A DNA stretch of 26,352 nucleotides from a virus. Location: positions 1 to 26,352 of the IMG/VR virus record IMGVR_UViG_3300047551_003156. One strand, 5' to 3'. Positions 15,687-24,278 of this stretch are shown here, piece after piece. The stretch's first letter is position 1, and every line of letters begins with the position of its first letter. Below the pieces are notes generated by a model. The model was given only the letters and a program-made list of their open reading frames with translations, had not been told where the DNA came from and did not search any database. The translations under genes were made by a program, and so were the position numbers.

Positions 15687-17435
15687 TCACCCCAGTTGAC
15701 CAAGTAGTGCCTCTAATGAAGGTTCTCCGCCGGCGACACCGGCTTCTGCGCCCATACCCGGGGCAGCAAGACCAGGCATCGTCTCCGGCGATCCAGGTGC
15801 CATCATCGCCGCCTGCCTGTCGCGTGCGCGCTGATCGGTTCGTGACACGGCTTCGTACAGCGACACGTCGTTCTCCATGACCAGACGAACCAGATACGCC
15901 ATGTCGTCCGGCTGGTACGGGCCAGCTGGGTTGACTGCTTGCTGTTGAATGCTGGCAAGCAACGCTGCCTCTACGCCTTCGGAGATGATCCGGTCGTGTT
16001 CCAGTTCCGGATCCGCAATCAGCGGGTCTGCTTCGCGTGCCGACTCCTTGCTCATCATGCCGACACCCAGACGTTGGCCGAGTCCGATGATCAGCGAGTT
16101 GACGTCCGAACCGGCAGCCGAGTAGCTGACGTAGTGGAAATCTGTTTCCCAGATCTTGTTCGGCACGTACGACTCTTGTCCGGTGCTGACGCGGGACGGG
16201 ATGAAGAAGGTCTTCGGGAAGTCACCCCAGTATGCGCGCTCAACGGCGATCGCAATCTTGTCTTCTTCCACGAGCGAGTGCTCGAACAGCGACTGTGCTT
16301 CTTGTACGCGGTAGTCGACGGTTGCCGACAACACGTTTTCTCCGCGACGACCGGTGCGGATGTTCGATGCTGATTCGCCGCCGAACTCCGCCGGGATCGC
16401 GCCTTCGAGACGTTCTTGTCGTTCGAGACGATCGAGTGCGGTGTCGGTTTTGTAACCGGGGTTCAACTGCAACTGCTGGATGTCGCCGCCTTTGACCACG
16501 CCCAAGATGCCGGACTTGCCGTCGGCGATCTGGAGGATCTCGGGGTTCTCGCCCGGGCGCGCGACAAGGTATTCCTCGGGGAAGATGCCGCGTTCAATGG
16601 CGATTTCGGTGAGGGCCTGGAGTCGTGCGCGCGTGTAGTACATGCCGAGCACGCCGTCAAACTGGCCGCGCGGTTTGTCCAGGTTGATGCGGTTGCACAC
16701 CACGGCAAGCGGACGACCCGTACGGTTGGGGATTGCTTCGAGCATGATTGCTTCCAGGCCCGCGCGTTCAGCAACGCTGAGTTCCGGATTGTCTTCTGCT
16801 CCGAGCACCACAAGTTGGATTGATTCGGCGTCGGTGTATTCCAGCATCGTGTAGCGGGAGTCGCTGTTGATTTGACCAAAGCGAAGTTGTCCGCCAACCA
16901 GGTCGCCGTAGTTGCGCAGCAGCCACTGTGCGCTGGCTTTGTAGGTGAAGATGCAGTTGTCCGGGACCATCGTGTCGGGATCGTCGACTGGGGCAGCAAA
17001 TGTGTCGAGCGGATTGCGCACCACCCACTGCGGATTCAGCGTGCGGAAGTTGGGGCGGATCATGACGCCGGACTGCGCGTAAGCCAACAGGTGGCGTGCG
17101 CGTCGACGCATCTTCATTTTCATCTTGTTCTCGTCCCAGATGGACAGCATTGCTTTGCGCCTAATGCGTGCGTAGCTCTTGGAACGTTCTGATCCTTCTT
17201 TTGACGGCGGGAAGTATGGCGATGGCATGGTCGAAGCAATGCGCATTGACATCTGTTCAAGGCCTTGTACCAGCAGGTTTGCGACGTTGGTTTTGGCGTT
17301 CTTGTCAAGTTCGTTCAACGGGACGACGACGTCACCGTTGGCCAAGTCACGCACGCGTCGCATCTGGTCGTGGATCGGACCAGCCGCCAGACGGCGGTTG
17401 TGGTAAAGCTCTACGATTTCTTCGGTTGACAGCAT
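15687..17435 (-). CDS. Portal protein, 582 aa
   Basis: The ATG overlaps the stop of the 1006-aa gene (TGATG). The N-terminus LSTEEIVELYHNRRLAAGP, the early basic helical region (YARIRRKAMLSIWDENKMK) and the central strand-rich part (SGVMIRPNFRTLNPQWVVR, NPLDTFAAPVDDPD) fit the stem, wing and clip organisation of portal proteins. A long helical region (LEGAIPAEFGGESASNIRTG, LSATVDYRVQEAQSLFEHS) resembles the crown-side helices. The length (582) is usual. The portal forms the dodecameric ring through which DNA is packaged and ejected. Position shortly after the terminase supports the assignment. The C-terminal 60 residues are Met/Pro/Gly/Ala-rich and probably disordered. Confidence 0.82.
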   Translation of the reverse strand: MLSTEEIVELYHNRRLAAGPIHDQMRRVRDLANGDVVVPLNELDKNAKTNVANLLVQGLEQMSMRIASTMPSPYFPPSKEGSERSKSYARIRRKAMLSIWDENKMKMKMRRRARHLLAYAQSGVMIRPNFRTLNPQWVVRNPLDTFAAPVDDPDTMVPDNCIFTYKASAQWLLRNYGDLVGGQLRFGQINSDSRYTMLEYTDAESIQLVVLGAEDNPELSVAERAGLEAIMLEAIPNRTGRPLAVVCNRINLDKPRGQFDGVLGMYYTRARLQALTEIAIERGIFPEEYLVARPGENPEILQIADGKSGILGVVKGGDIQQLQLNPGYKTDTALDRLERQERLEGAIPAEFGGESASNIRTGRRGENVLSATVDYRVQEAQSLFEHSLVEEDKIAIAVERAYWGDFPKTFFIPSRVSTGQESYVPNKIWETDFHYVSYSAAGSDVNSLIIGLGQRLGVGMMSKESAREADPLIADPELEHDRIISEGVEAALLASIQQQAVNPAGPYQPDDMAYLVRLVMENDVSLYEAVSRTDQRARDRQAAMMAPGSPETMPGLAAPGMGAEAGVAGGEPSLEALLGQLG

Positions 17436-20400
17436 CAGCTTTTCCTCGTTGTTGACTTGATTAGACGTACAAGATCTTTCTTGGTGAACTCAGTTGACTT
17501 CATCAAGGTCTTGAATTGCGCAGGATCCATACCTTCACCGACGGGGCGTGTAAACACACCACGTACGCCGCGATCCCTGCTGAAACGAGTCGGTGCACCA
17601 GTGCTGACCTGCAGTTTAAATCCTGCCTGTTCGACGGCAAGCAACTGTTCGTAGTCCATCGTTTTTGGATTCATCTCGAAGAATTCTACGCCTTTGGGCC
17701 GCTCTGGTGCAGGGGCTGAGACCGGTACGTCTGGTGTGACGTCGGCGTAATCAACTCGACCACGGCGACCTGGCAACGGCGTGACATCCAGCTGTTGGTT
17801 GACGACGTTGTAGATGTCAGCCGGGTCTGGTGACTGCAATCTCTTCAGAGAACGTTCGTTGACGCTCATGCTGTGCAGCGGCTGCGAGACATCCTTTGGA
17901 TACGTGCGCGCGCGTGCGGCACGCTCCATGCGACGCAAACGGGCACGCACTTCGCCGTAACGGCCGCGAACACCTATTCCGGTCTTGCCCAACTTGCGTT
18001 CACCAACCGCTTGTTCTTGTTCGCGTTTGCGAGCTTTGGACTCAAGTTGCGCTTTACGCGCTTCTTTTCGTGCCTGTTTGACTTGTTCTTCGGGAAGTTG
18101 ACGCGCCACGGATTCACGTGTAAGTTGCTGTCTTTCCTCAAATTTTTCTTGACCGCCCTTTGGTTTGGCTGCAACGTTCTTGCGCGATCGCGCTTTCTTC
18201 AAAAGTTCTTTGTTGCTTGCCGCAATTTCCTGTGCGCTACGTGTATCGGCAATTGGTGCGCCGGTTCTTTCGTTGAAAGTTCCCTGTTTGGATATGCGCT
18301 CTACACGTTCCGCGCGCGACTCGCCTGGTGTTTTTCTACGTTGACGCAAGTTCCTTCTGCCGCGAGTCACGCCCTGCATGACCTTGGCTTCTGCCGCAGC
18401 CATCTGATCCAACTGTTTGCGAACTTGGCCAAGGTAAGTGTTCGGGTATTGCTCCTGGCCTTCGCGGTTGACCGTGGACTCTCTGCGGATTTGTTCCATT
18501 TTGGCTTTGCCTTCGGCCGTAGTCGGAACGCCTTCGACATCGAATTCGATCTTGACTTCGCTCTTCTTGACGGGGGTGACCGGTTGATCAAACTCAAGTT
18601 TTGGTCCGCCAAGGCTCGGGCTTTTTTGTGCGCGAGGATTCTCTGGGCCAAGAACGCCGCGACGACGCAACTGTTTGGCGCTCTTTTGCTCCATCAGTTT
18701 TGCTTCCGACACGTAAATCGTGCGCTGTGCCGGCAAGCCCGTCTTCGGGTTGATCACCGGCGCACCAGTCTCCGGATTGACGACGTACTCGACGCGCTCA
18801 ATCGGGGCTTCACGCAGCACCTTCAAGTTCTCGGCAGACATCTTTGTCTGCTTAGCTTCTTCAAGCTGTGCTTTTGTGAACTTTTGCTTGGGAGCTTTCT
18901 TTTTACTTGTCGAACTCGACGGTAACTTTTGCTCGCTTGGACTTGGTTTTGACGGGTCCACGCTTGGGCTGCTTGCGGGCGGGGTTACCTCTGAGGTTTG
19001 GGTTTTCTGAAACGGGGTAGGTTTCGAACTCGAATCGACCACTTTCTCCGTAACGTTCGATGAGCTCGGCGTCTGTGAGCTCGTCGATTGTTTTCTCTTT
19101 CGTGGTGCTTTTGGGGCAGCGCCACCAACCACCTCCCCCTGGGCTGGCGTGCCCTTGGCGGGTTCCACTTTGGGAGCGTCATCAAATTCAATCTTGACGT
19201 CCGTGCTGGTCTTCGTGGTTTTTGCTTTCTTCGATCCCTTTGTTTTGGTCACCGGCTTGGTTGCAGCAGTTGCTGGTGCTTGTTCGACCTTGGTTGCCGG
19301 AGCAGTGAACTGTTCGGGTGTGACGGTCTTCTGGAACTCGGTCGGAGGTGTTTGGCCTTCGACTTTGACCGGATTCGACGGAGCCACTTCCGGTGCCTTG
19401 GTCGGGCTGGAAGATGTCTGCGGTTTGTCAAGAACGACGCGATCCAAAGCCTTTTCGACTTTGGCATTCTTCGACGCATTCTTTCCTGGCTGCACTTTTC
19501 TCGGAACACCACGCAACTTCGACTGCGTGGCTGGTGCGGTTTCGGTGGTTGCTTGACGAACTGCCGGTTCGCTGGCAACGACTCGTTCAGTGGTGGAAGC
19601 AACGGGGGTGGTTTCGTTGATCGGCGTTGTCTTGCCGCCCTTGAACTTGGTGCGCGCATAGTTGGTGGCGGCTTGTCCCACGCCACCAAAAATTTCTTGG
19701 TCGGCAGAACGCACAAGATTGCCGACTCCTTTGATTTTGCCAATTCTGCTAACGCCACGTCCAACAAGACTGGCGCCTTTCTTCAAAAAGAATTTTCCAG
19801 CACCAACATCAAGTGCGCCGATTGTGACGTCACGCGCAGCTTCAGCAAGATTCTTGACGCCTTCCATCTTTTGACCCTGCTTGAAAGCGGTTACTGCTTC
19901 GTCAAGGTTTTGTGAAGCTGGCCGAACCATTCGCAAGCCAGGAATGCCAGGGCCAAAACCAATCGTTTGGCTATACCCAGGAATGTTTACATCAGCAGCC
20001 CAGTCAACGAACTTCGACGGCTGGTATGGTTTGCCTGGTTCTGACCATTGTCCGCGCCTGACGTTTGCTTTTGACTGTGCTTGCGTCTGTGTGGTGGTCG
20101 TACGTTGGGTTGAAGTTACCGGTCGTGGCGACGTGTACCCGCCGAGCGACGGAGAACCGATGCGACCTGCCGGAGAAGAAACAGACGGGATCTCCGGAAT
20201 CGAAGTGCTCGACTTGTTGGTCGGCAGGTTCTGGCGGACGCGTTGACGCAACGCTTTGCGACGCTCTTGCGGCGCATCAGGCAGGATGGTCCTGGCAATC
20301 TTGCCGCGACCCTCGACGCTTGCAGCAAGGACATCAAAACGGTTGGCCAGTCGTTGACGCTGGTCGACGGACAGTTCGTCCCAACCTTTGTCCTCTGCGC

Positions 20401-20455
20401 GCTCCTCAATGAAGCGTTGTTTGATACGACCGTAAGGGTCTTTCTTTTGAGCCAT
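17435..20455 (-). CDS. Large low-complexity basic protein, 1006 aa
   Basis: A 1006-aa protein between terminase and portal. Residues 1-60 form a charged helical module resembling the N-terminus of the 179-aa protein encoded at 23417-23956. Residues about 185-260 contain a Gly/Ala/Lys amphipathic stretch (GAGKFFLKKGASLVGRGVS). Residues about 275-530 are Pro/Thr/Ser/Lys-rich and presumably disordered. Residues 530-850 are highly basic helices. The motif K-(I/L)-E-F-D occurs at 421, 619 and 635, and SPSLGG at 101 and 612. The C-terminal 100 residues look folded (TMDYEQLLAVEQAGFKLQV). There is no enzyme motif. Such a protein in the packaging cluster may be a DNA-binding or capsid-interior protein; function unknown. 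The ribosome site is weak (GGG, 7 nt before ATG). Confidence 0.75.
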   Translation of the reverse strand: MAQKKDPYGRIKQRFIEERAEDKGWDELSVDQRQRLANRFDVLAASVEGRGKIARTILPDAPQERRKALRQRVRQNLPTNKSSTSIPEIPSVSSPAGRIGSPSLGGYTSPRPVTSTQRTTTTQTQAQSKANVRRGQWSEPGKPYQPSKFVDWAADVNIPGYSQTIGFGPGIPGLRMVRPASQNLDEAVTAFKQGQKMEGVKNLAEAARDVTIGALDVGAGKFFLKKGASLVGRGVSRIGKIKGVGNLVRSADQEIFGGVGQAATNYARTKFKGGKTTPINETTPVASTTERVVASEPAVRQATTETAPATQSKLRGVPRKVQPGKNASKNAKVEKALDRVVLDKPQTSSSPTKAPEVAPSNPVKVEGQTPPTEFQKTVTPEQFTAPATKVEQAPATAATKPVTKTKGSKKAKTTKTSTDVKIEFDDAPKVEPAKGTPAQGEVVGGAAPKAPRKRKQSTSSQTPSSSNVTEKVVDSSSKPTPFQKTQTSEVTPPASSPSVDPSKPSPSEQKLPSSSTSKKKAPKQKFTKAQLEEAKQTKMSAENLKVLREAPIERVEYVVNPETGAPVINPKTGLPAQRTIYVSEAKLMEQKSAKQLRRRGVLGPENPRAQKSPSLGGPKLEFDQPVTPVKKSEVKIEFDVEGVPTTAEGKAKMEQIRRESTVNREGQEQYPNTYLGQVRKQLDQMAAAEAKVMQGVTRGRRNLRQRRKTPGESRAERVERISKQGTFNERTGAPIADTRSAQEIAASNKELLKKARSRKNVAAKPKGGQEKFEERQQLTRESVARQLPEEQVKQARKEARKAQLESKARKREQEQAVGERKLGKTGIGVRGRYGEVRARLRRMERAARARTYPKDVSQPLHSMSVNERSLKRLQSPDPADIYNVVNQQLDVTPLPGRRGRVDYADVTPDVPVSAPAPERPKGVEFFEMNPKTMDYEQLLAVEQAGFKLQVSTGAPTRFSRDRGVRGVFTRPVGEGMDPAQFKTLMKSTEFTKKDLVRLIKSTTRKS

Positions 20456-20473
20456 GTCTACCCAAAAGATAGC

Positions 20474-20479
20474 ATACTA
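20474..20479 (-). promoter_or_regulatory. Possible -10 box ahead of the 1006-aa gene
   Basis: TAGTAT on the minus strand overlaps the terminase stop codon and lies 18 nt before the ATG. A start 6 nt downstream would leave a 12-nt leader. There is no -35 match, so support is weak. Confidence 0.3.
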
Positions 20480-22426
20480 AATCCAGGACGGACGCCACAA
20501 TTTCGGCGGAGCCTTGAACGGTGACAGTCCCGGCATGTGAAGCTCGGCGAACCAGTGGGCCATGACCAGGTCGGTGCCGTTCTTTTTGTCGCGGGTCCAG
20601 GTTGACATTTCGTCCACGAAAGCCAGCGTCTTCCAGTTGTCGCGCATGGTCGGAAGCCGTACGGAGCCGGCGCGCCACAGCGGAGGCAGCAAGGCTTCGA
20701 CGCCCAGGTCGTCGTCGAGTTTGTTGCGGTTGGTGGTGTGCGGGATGATCATCGTCTGGTGTAGTGCCTGCCACTTGCGGATGAAGTCATGCGCTAAAAG
20801 GAAGCGTTGCGCTGCGTTGATTTCCACGACCCAATGGCTGATCGGGTAGCCGAGATCCCAAGATCGGTTCTGCCACTCTTCCATCAAGCCGTAGTGTGTG
20901 CGGTTGGCGGTGTCATAGCCGAGCAGTTCTTCTGCGGTCAGCTTGACGCGTTCCATGTCGATCAGGTAGCGCAAGTTGGTCTTGGGTTGGTACAGCCACC
21001 ATTGCACGGCCCAGAACATGGTCGGGCTCGGGTCGACGGTAGCGATCGAAATAATGGGGGGTTCAAGGTTTGGTGGCACGTAGCCGGGGCGTCGATCCTG
21101 GTCGATGCATCCCGGGTAGAGCACGCCGTCGTTGCCCATGCCTCCGGTGGCCCACACGCGTTCGATCAGGTAGTAGCCCTGTTGGACGTCTTCTTGCTGG
21201 TAGACGGTGGAGAACTTGACCGGCGAGTTGTGGCGGATGTAGGACAAATCTTTCCACGACAACCTGAACGGCTCCAGTAGCGGGCCGCTGGGCCAGGCTG
21301 GTGCGGTCGTGCGACGCGACTCGGGTCCCTGGTCCAAGTCCTCGTAGTACGCCTTGTAGACGATGTGGTCGTACTTCCAACGTTTGACCGGTTCCTTGCT
21401 TTCTGTTTCGGTTACGTCTTCGCCGTCGTAGTCGTCGGGGTCTTCTTCGTACGTCACTTTTGACAGGCAGTGTGCGTAGAGATCTTGGGGTCCGAGCCGC
21501 TGGCCGATGACCGCCAGCACGCCGCCAGGCTCGACACGGGCTTCAGCCATCGAGTCCCATCGTTCGATCAACTTGTCGCGGGCCACCGACTCTTTGGAGT
21601 TCTCCGGTGACGCGACGTCGTCAAACAAGCACAGGTCGGCGCGGTGTCCGATGAACTCCGATTCAATACCGTACGCCGACACGGTCGGCTCCTTGTTGTC
21701 CAATCCGCCCGAGCCGTACTGTTCGACGATGAACTCTTCAGCACGCCACAACGCACCCACGTTCGTCGGCTTGAACCTGCCGTAGTCCAACGACAAGCAG
21801 GCTTCGGCGTTGATCGCCAGACCGCGACGCACCATCTCCGGGTCCGGTTGCAGCGGCTGGGTGCGCTCCAGGGTTTCGCGGATACGACGCGAGTACATCT
21901 TGGCCAGCGTCTGAGAAATCGACCCGATCATCACGCGGATCGCGCGGTTGCGCACGATGCACCACACCGCCACGTCGTGGAACAAAGTCGACTTGCCGGC
22001 ACCCGGAGGACAGTTCAACACAAGGAATTCTTTGTCGTTGGATTCCAGTTTGCTGACGATCTTGTAGGCGGCATCGACCTGCCATGGGCTGGGCACGCGG
22101 CCCAGGTAGCGCATGCGGAAATAGTCGAAGTCTTCAAGGGCGCGCGCAGCTTCTTTGCTTAGACGTGTGGGTGGGATGACCGGAGGCAAGTCTTTGTTGA
22201 CGACCAGGTCGCGTTTCAATGCGTTGCCGCCGCTGGCTTTGCCGAACTCCAGATTCTGTTTATCAAGTTCCGCCGACGTAGCTTTGGCTTTGGCCACCCA
22301 CTTGGTAGCACTGGAGTAGGAAATGCCTGCCATCCTGGCGGCTTCTTTCATGTTGATGCCGGACGACATCGCCTGCCAGAACATGGCGCGGTCTTCTGGT
22401 GTGATCGGCCTGTTGCCTTTTGCCAT
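20477..22426 (-). CDS. terL: Terminase large subunit with N-terminal HTH
   Basis: A 649-aa packaging motor. Residues 8-50 form a helix-turn-helix (ITPEDRAMFWQAMSSGINMK followed by EAARMAGISYSSATKWV), normally found in the small subunit. The ATPase domain has Walker A CPPGAGKST (139-147) and Walker B LCLFDD (265-270). The nuclease domain has ISIATVDPSPTMFW (Asp465), VVEINAAQ (Glu535) and GTDLVMAHW (Asp619), giving a plausible acidic triad. The protein cuts concatemeric DNA and drives it through the portal. No separate small terminase gene is visible in the window. There is no Shine-Dalgarno before the ATG; two overlapping TAGCAT boxes lie just upstream. Confidence 0.92.
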   Translation of the reverse strand: MAKGNRPITPEDRAMFWQAMSSGINMKEAARMAGISYSSATKWVAKAKATSAELDKQNLEFGKASGGNALKRDLVVNKDLPPVIPPTRLSKEAARALEDFDYFRMRYLGRVPSPWQVDAAYKIVSKLESNDKEFLVLNCPPGAGKSTLFHDVAVWCIVRNRAIRVMIGSISQTLAKMYSRRIRETLERTQPLQPDPEMVRRGLAINAEACLSLDYGRFKPTNVGALWRAEEFIVEQYGSGGLDNKEPTVSAYGIESEFIGHRADLCLFDDVASPENSKESVARDKLIERWDSMAEARVEPGGVLAVIGQRLGPQDLYAHCLSKVTYEEDPDDYDGEDVTETESKEPVKRWKYDHIVYKAYYEDLDQGPESRRTTAPAWPSGPLLEPFRLSWKDLSYIRHNSPVKFSTVYQQEDVQQGYYLIERVWATGGMGNDGVLYPGCIDQDRRPGYVPPNLEPPIISIATVDPSPTMFWAVQWWLYQPKTNLRYLIDMERVKLTAEELLGYDTANRTHYGLMEEWQNRSWDLGYPISHWVVEINAAQRFLLAHDFIRKWQALHQTMIIPHTTNRNKLDDDLGVEALLPPLWRAGSVRLPTMRDNWKTLAFVDEMSTWTRDKKNGTDLVMAHWFAELHMPGLSPFKAPPKLWRPSWI

Positions 22427-22430
22427 GCTG

Positions 22431-22441
22431 ATGCTATGCTA
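22431..22441 (-). promoter_or_regulatory. Possible -10 boxes ahead of terminase
   Basis: Minus strand TAGCATAGCAT: two overlapping TANNNT boxes. Initiation 6 nt after the first would give a transcript with a leader of about 3 nt. No -35 match is visible and the ATG lacks a Shine-Dalgarno. The 79-nt gap (22427-22505) holds nothing else apart from a weak inverted repeat (ACGCC...GGCGT). Confidence 0.35.
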
Positions 22442-22505
22442 CAGACGCCCGTCGGCATGACGTGCAGGCGTTGGGTTGTCGCCTAGCTTTCCGTGCCGGC
22501 GGGTT

Positions 22506-23417
22506 TTACTTTTTCTTTTTGTCGTAAGTCGTGTAATTCGACGGCTTGCGTTTGTCGGCAAGTTTTTTGTACTGGTCTTTCCAGTAGTTGATGTCTGCGG
22601 GCATCAACTTAGCTCCGTAGTTTTGGGATCGTTGATCGTAACTCATCAACGTATTCGGATTGTTTTCGATGGGTTCAGGGTGTCCAAAGCCGAGCGTATG
22701 GCCGAATTCGTGCTGGGTAACGTGGGCTCGGAATTGCGGATCCTGCATGTAGGAATTGAATTTGTTTTGTGCCGCCGTATTCACTTTGAGATCTTTGATG
22801 TGGGGACGACGATCCCTCGCGTCAGCAGGGTGAAAGGGTGATCGGTAAGCAGAGCCAGCATAGGGCAAATCGCTCATGTCGGCTTCGCCCTTGATGTTTA
22901 ACTGCAAAGTTCTGTCTGCGTTCGTGACAGGTTCGTACCTGTCTTCTTTCAAAGGTATCGGCATGACCTGGAAATTTTTACCGAAGTACACCGAATTTGC
23001 TCTGGCGAATTCTTTCAACCCGGCATCAATGGCCATCATCCTGTTCATGTGGTACTCGCGCCTGTCCATTGCGCCTTGGGTCAAATACTCGACTTTGTAC
23101 TGGGGGTTGATCAAAACGGTGTCAATGTCTTTCAAAAACGTTTCCGCGCTCGAATACTCAGGGTCAGGCAAGTAGTCATCGCCGTAAACGGCGCGTTGCC
23201 CTTTGGTGTTGTAGTCGTCACGATAACCGGCGTTTTGGTACGGCATGACGTTGATTGGTTGCGGCTCCGGATAATTCGGCACACCCCACGGCCCGAATGT
23301 CGTTTGATCCTTGGGAATCTTTTCGATTCGATCCGGCGGCAAACGATCGTTGCCGCGCACTCCGCGAGTGCCGCCAAAGTACCCTCCGTAGTTGGCGCGA
23401 GGATCTTTGCGGGGCAT
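22506..23417 (-). CDS. Metzincin-type zinc metalloprotease, 303 aa
   Basis: The ATG overlaps the previous stop (TGATG). Residues 236-246 are HEFGHTLGFGH, an exact metzincin site HExxHxxGxxH: His236, His240 and His246 bind zinc and Glu237 is the general base. A Met-turn follows in TLMSY (Met258), 12 residues after the third His, as in matrixins and relatives. Upstream, AGSAYRSPFHPADARD and HIKDLKVNT resemble the strand region before the active-site helix of matrixin-like domains. The protein has no signal peptide, membrane segment or cysteine, so no cysteine switch and no sign of secretion. The N-terminus is Gly/Arg-rich (RANYGGYFGGTRGVRGNDR) and the C-terminus Lys-rich. Its place beside the terminase suggests a virion or maturation role; substrate unknown. 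Confidence 0.88.
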   Translation of the reverse strand: MPRKDPRANYGGYFGGTRGVRGNDRLPPDRIEKIPKDQTTFGPWGVPNYPEPQPINVMPYQNAGYRDDYNTKGQRAVYGDDYLPDPEYSSAETFLKDIDTVLINPQYKVEYLTQGAMDRREYHMNRMMAIDAGLKEFARANSVYFGKNFQVMPIPLKEDRYEPVTNADRTLQLNIKGEADMSDLPYAGSAYRSPFHPADARDRRPHIKDLKVNTAAQNKFNSYMQDPQFRAHVTQHEFGHTLGFGHPEPIENNPNTLMSYDQRSQNYGAKLMPADINYWKDQYKKLADKRKPSNYTTYDKKKK

Positions 23418-23956
23418 CAATCCCAGAATTTCAAGTTACGGCTCAACCAGTTCTTGATGTCTTTACCGGTCGGACCGCGACTGGCCCAACCCGGAGCATC
23501 AGCATTCAACTCGTTGTAGTTCTGCACCATGTTCAAACGCTGCTGACGTGCACTAGCCGGCATACCGAACTGATTCAACGGACCACCCCAGGCAGGATTC
23601 TCTGCCACCATATTGCCCAACGCAACCTGCTTCTCAACAGCCGACACAGGAGCAACATACGGAGAACCAGGCAGCACCGTGCTGTTCGGACGATCAGCCG
23701 GAGTCAAACCATACGAAGGAGTCACCTTCTTGCTACCGGTCGACTTACCCTTCTGAGACGTGGCAAGAATCTTGCGAATACCGGCAATGTTCGTGACCGA
23801 AGCAATTTGCTGACGGCCCTCTTTGGTTTGCGACAACGACTCAAACTTGGCGCGGAACTTCGCCTTTGACTCCGCATCCGACCTACCTGTCTTTGCCACA
23901 CGCTGCTGCACGAACGCACGACGGGCTGCGGCAACCGGATCGTTCTTCTTGGCCAT
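23417..23956 (-). CDS. Basic helical protein with shared N-terminal module, 179 aa
   Basis: I take the ATG at 23956 (MAKKNDPVAAARRAFVQQR); an in-frame upstream start at 23998 would run back through the end of the neighbouring gene. The start is 4 nt after that gene's stop, so translation is probably coupled. Residues 1-65 are basic helices resembling the first 60 residues of the 1006-aa protein: MA-x-K-(K/N)-DP opening, an R-x-F-x-x-(Q/E)-R motif, R-x-(R)F, then EGR followed by IA. The middle (80-120) is Pro/Ser/Val-rich and the C-terminus helical with conserved-looking WASRGPTGKDIKNWLSRNL. No family is recognised. The shared module suggests the two proteins dock on the same partner. Confidence 0.7.
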   Translation of the reverse strand: MAKKNDPVAAARRAFVQQRVAKTGRSDAESKAKFRAKFESLSQTKEGRQQIASVTNIAGIRKILATSQKGKSTGSKKVTPSYGLTPADRPNSTVLPGSPYVAPVSAVEKQVALGNMVAENPAWGGPLNQFGMPASARQQRLNMVQNYNELNADAPGWASRGPTGKDIKNWLSRNLKFWD

Positions 23957-23960
23957 GACC

Positions 23961-24278
23961 CTACTGTACTCCAGCAGCGTCACCGCCACCAGCACCACGC
24001 TTCTTCTTCGGCTTCACCGGATACGGAACATACACTGTCTTGCCTGGAAGCTGCACCACGCGAATCTTTTCACGAGGACGTTTAATCGGATCCGGAAAAT
24101 CGTACTTCCCGGGACCGTACGCTCCGCGAATGTCGGGACGCATCGCACCAGCAAACGACAAAGCGTTACCCGGATCGTTACGACCCGACAACCCGTCAAT
24201 CAAACCGTACGACCCGCCACCAGCATCCAACGTCGACATGTCACTCGACTTCTTCTTGGACGACTTCTTGGCCGGCAT
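23961..24278 (-). CDS. Basic protein at head of packaging operon, 105 aa
   Basis: The ATG at 24278 is preferred: TACGAT lies exactly 6 nt upstream, consistent with a leaderless transcript starting at the ATG. A TTG at 24305 in the same frame would place that box inside the gene. The protein opens with a Lys/Ser cluster (PAKKSSKKKSSDMSTLDAG), is Gly/Asp/Pro-rich in the middle (GLIDGLSGRNDPGNALSF) and ends with a basic strand region (REKIRVVQLPGKTVYVPYP) and a Lys/Gly tail. No known family is recognised. It is the first gene after the long gap, so it probably starts the structural transcription unit. Confidence 0.65.
   Translation of the reverse strand: MPAKKSSKKKSSDMSTLDAGGGSYGLIDGLSGRNDPGNALSFAGAMRPDIRGAYGPGKYDFPDPIKRPREKIRVVQLPGKTVYVPYPVKPKKKRGAGGGDAAGVQ

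Noticed and set aside
23942-23962. Leaderless promoter for the 179-aa gene (TACAGT 6 nt before ATG)
   Set aside because: The box is formed by the last codons and stop of the preceding gene, and 4-nt coupling to that gene explains translation; likely coincidence.
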